A stretch of DNA of 64,000 nucleotides from Cercis canadensis (lineage: Eukaryota > Streptophyta > Magnoliopsida > Fabales > Fabaceae). Shown one piece after another: positions 59,501-64,000 of the stretch. A model generated the notes under the pieces. That model had not been told where the DNA came from, searched no databases, and worked only from the letters and a program-made list of their open reading frames with translations. Numbering within the stretch: the stretch's first letter is position 1; the number at the start of each line of letters is the position of its first letter. A program made the translations under genes and the position numbers. The stretch spans positions 129,306 to 193,305 of the forward strand of contig QAOA01004723.1 of assembly GCA_003255065.1 (NCBI GenBank), in the 5' to 3' direction.

Positions 59501-61715
59501 ACACAGAATGGATCTCCCTTGCTAGGTATTGTAGCTTCAGGCCTTGGTGAATCCTATATCCTTAATTTATTCAACAGATATGTTGAAAACATCTTTATCA
59601 CATTACTGGGAATAATTCTTGACATAGTCATTATTTTCTATAATTGAAGAATCAACTGTACAAACAAGTCCATGCCCTCAAATTGTCCTTGAGGATTTAC
59701 TGCCAGAGAGAGTAGCTCAATCAGTACAAGAGTACAGCCAAAATGACCAAATCTGACAAGGGGAGAGGAGACTCACAGACACAAGGATTGGACACTTCAA
59801 TCAATCATTTTGATACTCAACAAAGCCTTCAGGAACAGGATATTAGCTTGAGAGAAGTGTATCTTAAATTGTGTTTGCTTCATGTCATCACTATTGCAAA
59901 TTTTGCCAAGGTGAGGAAAACTATTAATGAGTTGACTATTCTCAATAAGCCAACTTACAATATTTGTTTGTTTTCTTAATGAGGCAAATAAATTTTTTAG
60001 TTTACATTTAAGTAAAGAAACTTACATGTAACCTTTGGTATTGCAGAGTAAGAAAGAGATTGCAAAGAAAAGTCATCAAAAAGGCGATGCAGCAGAGAAA
60101 TCAACATCTACCCCTTCATCACATGTAGGTTAATTAAAACTCTTCTTTGGTATATAAGTATGTATATATGGCCAAATATTAATGTATTTATGTGCCTACA
60201 AATTTTCTGTAGGATTTTGTTGTCAAACAACCAATAAGTGAACTGGTTTTAGTCGACCGACAAGAAGGACTCAAACAAAATCAAGTTACCATTGAATTTC
60301 TGGAAAGAACCGATACAACTTCAGAAGTTGTACATAATGCTATAGGTCTTACAAATAATGGTTTTTCTAAAGCTTCAACATCAAAGAAGTTGCAAAATGT
60401 TGCAAGGACTTATCCCATTTCTCAATCTTTCTCTTCCATAGCTACAGCTGCAGGTACTGTTTTTATCTCAACTTGTGGTATTAGTAAATTTAACTCCTAA
60501 TAATTTTTTGTGGCTTTCAGGCAAACTCATATATGATACAACTTGTAGTGTTTTTAAATAAGTAATCTTCATTTCTTTCTCTCCAACCCAAGCAAATTTC
60601 ACTATTTTTAACTAAAGGCCTTTCTATGTGATAATCCTTAAATTTCAACAAATGAAGATGTTAATTTGCATGAAAAGGATCAAAGAAACAGTAGCAATCA
60701 CGTTAAATCATGTGCCCTTCTTGTAGTTTCTCCTGGAAACATGCCAAGTGGACTTGACCTCAACAAGGCAACAGAGACAATTATGGACTTTCCAAAGCTG
60801 TGGGAATATTCTTACCAAGGACCAAGGAAGGAGGCAAGAATGAGCATTACCTTGATAATTTGAGCAATGGGGCTGGTTCTTCAGGTACAACTTAGTAATG
60901 CTCTCACTATCTTTCAACATGTTGAACCAGTGTGAAGATTCATTTCATTTTCTTGATGTGTCCAAGTTCTTCTCCTTTTAATTGGATGACTTCAACTGCA
61001 CAAGCTAATTTAGTTTTGCCTTCATTAACTGCCTGGGTTATATTTTCTGTACCTTACTGAGTATATATTTCCATTTTGTTAACTATCACAAGGTGAAGCT
61101 ACACTGGAGTTGCCTTCTTCAGTATTAGTAGCTCAAAATGTTGATATTACCACTGCTGCTGTCATCCCAGCTCCTATTCAAGCTCCACTTTTATCAGTTT
61201 CACTTGAACCTATTCATGATCTACCAACTGAAGTTGACCCAATGATGAGTGCTTCTAATGGGAAACTTGTGATGACTCGGGAAGAAGAATATGCTCCTTT
61301 TAGAGACATTGTGGCAATTAAGAAAAAGCATATTCCTCTTCTAGAGCAAGCCCTTGCAATTTACCCGTCTCTTTGGGCTTGGCATGAGAAATCTAGGCAT
61401 CCCCAAATGAAGCAATTTGGATACACCATGTTAGGTAATATGTTGGAGTTTCTTGCATCAACAAGGTGGAGAGACCTTACTGAAAAAAAGAAAGCTGAAT
61501 TTGAGTCTTTACTTGATGGATTGGAGACATTTGGCTTTGATACTCAATGGCTAGCGAATACTTGTGCAATGATTAAGCAAAGCACGACAATCAATCGCAT
61601 GAAGATGCCTGAACTGCAGGCGATGGCACTAGAGAGTGAGCTGCAGAAAACAAAACTAGAACTAGATGGTATAAGAGTTAAGCTAGAAAATTTCAATCAC
61701 TTCATAGGATTTTGA
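56520..61715 (+). pseudogene. Tail exons of unit B2: LRR end, linker modules, C-terminal helical domain, partly broken
   Basis: The exons match unit A in order and phase: LRR end 56520-56864 (joins B2 from 55721 in frame); linker pieces 57165 onward, 57412-57597, about 58010-58116, 58243-58457, 58625-58985, 59412-59525, 59650 onward, 60047-60124, 60213-60453, 60727-60884; terminal exon 61093-61715. The terminal exon encodes about 200 residues with a helical core (IYPSLWAWHEKS, LETFGFDTQWL) and a coiled-coil end. Three defects are visible: a stop at 57203-57205, an 8-base deletion giving a stop at 59754-59756, and a missing G near 60834 that shifts the frame. Some could be draft errors or lie in exons that are skipped. 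Hence it is listed as broken but potentially transcribed. Confidence 0.6.
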
Positions 61716-63070
61716 TTAGGCTGTCTATTCTGTTATTTGTTTTCTCTCACACTTCTATTGGACCATCTCTATTGTTTATTTTAATGTGATTTCAAAAGGA
61801 ACATATACAAGCACTCGTGCTCTGTTTGGGAGTTAATAGCTAAAAAGAGAAGGAAACCAGGGATTGCCTCTGACCCCCGTATTCCTTTTTTGACTCCATA
61901 TGTGTTCCCCCGAATTAACTGTTATACCCCTCTTCCACATTTATCTACAGGGGATTGCCTCTGACCCCGTATTCCTTTTTTGACTCCATATTTATGTTCC
62001 CCCGAATTAACTGTTATACCCCTCTTCCACATTTATCTTCTCTCTTCCTGGGCAACTCTAGCTGATCAACCATGGCTGAACCTGAACGAACCAACTTCGT
62101 GGAAAAAGTTCGAAGGGCCTCCAATGGCGGATGGAACCGCCCAAACTTTTTTGCATTTTTCTTACAATGCAAATTGGTATTTTGTTTTGGATTCATCATG
62201 GGTATTGGTGTAAATAAAAAGTTTCTTTTGATTCCCCATGAAAGTTGCTTGAAAGAACCGAAAAGGGAGTTTTGAAGCTCTCCCATGGCAGCGGAGCATA
62301 CGAGGAAGGAGACACAGAAAGACATAGAAGAGGAAGAACGAAGAAGGGATTAAAAAAAAAAAACCAAAAGCCCAGAAGCGGTGGTCAGATTTACACGTTT
62401 AGGAGTGGGCGTGGGTCACACCTATTTCTTAGATTTTTAATTTTATTTAATAATCTATATAACATTTGTAAGTAAGATATAACCTTTAAATTAATTGATG
62501 AATTTATATTTTAACAAAAAATAATAGTCAACTTCTTGGTTTTATTAATTGATTTATTAGATCATTATCAAAAAAAAGTATCAAATTATTAGGAGACAAA
62601 AAGAAGTGTATTATATTATTTAATTTTATAATAAATATATCTATTTCGATTAGGATGCTCTTTATAAGAGAGTATTCTCTACAACCAAATCTTCCATGCC
62701 TATGAATCCATAAGAGAATCTGACATATTCGTGAACTGGCTTCCACCTCTGCCATCATCGTTGATGGATACAATTTGTTAGGAATTTGTGGGAATTCTTC
62801 TCTTATCCCATTTCAAAGCAACAACGAAAAAATATTTCATCAATTCTTAAAATTCTTCATCACAACTTGTGGGAGAATGGAGTAGATGAATGTTAGAGGT
62901 CGTAGATGGCAGTAGGAAAACGTTTACATGTAGAAGAAATAAAAATTTAGAGGAAAACAAAAAGAAAAAAAAAATAGAAAAGTGACATGAATTACAATTA
63001 TGTCATCGATCTTTGATAAAAACAGTAAAAACGTCTAAAAGACCTTGTCAATAACAAGAGACCAATATTN
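61716..63070. other. 3' flank of unit B2, no gene supported
   Basis: It contains a tandem duplication (see 61860-62040) and some short open frames, one beginning MAEPERTNFV at 62072, with no recognisable domain. It ends at a single N (63070). Confidence 0.4.
61860..62040. repeat. 91-base tandem duplication
   Basis: 61860-61950 and 61951-62040 are near-identical, each beginning GGGATTGCCTCTGACCCC and containing CCCCCGAATTAACTGTTATA, with small indels. No N lies between them, so this one appears to be real. Confidence 0.85.
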
Positions 63071-64000
63071 AAGCAAATTTCACTATTTTTAACTAAAGGC
63101 CTTTCTATGTGATAATCCTTAAATTTCAACAAATGAAGATGTTAATTTGTATGAAAAGGATCAAAGAAACAGTAGCAATCACGTTAAATCATGTGCCCTT
63201 CTTGTAGTTTCTCCCGGAAACATGCCAAGTGGACTTGACCTCAACAAGGCAACAGAGACAATTATGGACTTTCCAAAGCTGTGGGAATATTCTTACCAAG
63301 GACCAAGGAAGGAGGGCAAGAATGAGCATTACCTGGATAATTTGAGCAATGGGGCTGGTTCTTCAGGTACAACTTAGTAATGCTCTCACTATCTTTCAAC
63401 ATGTTGAACCAGTGTGAAGATTCATTTCATTTTCTTGATGTGTCCAAGTTCTTCTCCTTTTAATTGGATGACTTCACCTGCACAAGCTAATTTAGTTTTG
63501 CCTTCATTAACTGCCTGGGTTATATTTTCTGTACCTTATTTAGTATATATTTCCATTTTGTTAACTATCACAAGGTGAAGCTACACTGGAGTTGCCTTCT
63601 TCAGTATTAGTAGCTCAAAATGTTGATATTACAACTGCTGCTGTCATCCCAGCTCCTATTCAAGCTCCACTTTTATCAGTTTCACTTGAACCTATTCATG
63701 ATCTACCAACTGAAGTTGACCCAATGATGAGTGCTTCTAATGGGAAACTTGTGATGACTCGGGAAGAAGAATATGCTCCTTTTAGAGACATTGTGGCAAT
63801 TAAGAAAAAGCATATTCCTCTTTTAGAGCAAGCCCTTGCAATTTACCCGTCTCTTTGGGCTTGGCATGAGAAATCTAGGCATCCCCAAATGAAGCAATTT
63901 GGATACACCATGTTAGGTAATATGTTGGAGTTTCTTGCATCAACAAGGTGGAGAGACCTTACTGAAAAAAAGAAAGCTGAATTTGAGTCTTTACTTGATG
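63071..64000 (+). CDS. Unit C: repeat of the B2 tail exons, partial
   Basis: The sequence from 63071 matches 60593-61522 at about 99% by eye, with roughly nine differences. It holds the linker exon 63208-63366 and the start of the terminal exon (63575 to the window end). Here the linker exon is 159 bases and stays in frame (GPRKEGKNEHYLDNLSNGAG), whereas the B2 copy lacks one G. Because it begins at an N it may be the other allele of B2 and not a new gene. A true tandem copy cannot be excluded. Confidence 0.6.

Noticed and set aside
62072-62275. 67-residue frame beginning MAEPERTNFV
   Set aside because: It lies in a duplicated non-coding stretch, with no domain and no support from units A or C.

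Overview
The window is nuclear DNA from a flowering plant, most likely a eudicot. It is AT-rich and has GT-AG introns, plant-only gene families (ORTHRUS/VIM, FAR1-related, DYW-type PPR, CC-NB-ARC-LRR) and many small transposons. I cannot name the species. The draft appears to come from a heterozygous genome. Many contig joins are a single N, and the sequence on the two sides of such an N is often a near-identical copy (14829, 28763, 34115, 37767, 47498, 50478/51728, 63070). These look like unmerged overlapping contig or haplotype ends and must be discounted before counting exons or genes.

Layout, left half. 73-3402 (+) is the 3' eight exons of an ORTHRUS/VIM methyl-cytosine-binding E3 ligase whose 5' end is lost in the opening gap. 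3403-11048 has no gene I can support but holds a 5'-truncated LINE with a target-site duplication, a foldback element and a MITE. 11049-11684 (+) is a single-exon DUF4408/DUF761 membrane protein with a TATA box. 15570-17806 (-) is an FRS10-like FAR1-related factor with three coding exons. 20104-23370 (-) is an intronless DYW-class PPR protein resembling Arabidopsis MEF7. 23371-29073 is gene-poor, with an N gap, a foldback element and an LRR receptor-kinase remnant hit by a Mutator-type MITE. 29074-30369 (-) is the Golgi N-acetylglucosaminyltransferase II.

Right half, from about 31.5 kb to the end: a tandem disease-resistance (NLR) cluster on the + strand. Unit A (32850-39848) keeps LRR exons, a series of small charged or low-complexity linker exons and a terminal helical domain, with no CC or NB-ARC. 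Thirteen predicted exons splice in frame to 1112 residues. A decayed unit lies at 40310-42300. Unit B1 (47840-52645) is a CC-NB-ARC-LRR gene cut by a contig join. Unit B2 (53069-55729) is a second CC-NB-ARC-LRR gene, followed by the same LRR-end, linker and terminal-domain exons as A (56520-61715), several of them broken. Unit C (63071-64000) repeats the end of B2 and runs off the window.

The most interesting signal is this shared tail: a multi-exon, symmetric-phase linker made of duplicated modules, ending in a helical domain of about 100-150 residues. It recurs behind NLR LRRs and has diverged strongly between units A and B. It may be an integrated domain of a CC-NB-ARC-LRR family. Its identity is unproven from sequence reading alone.
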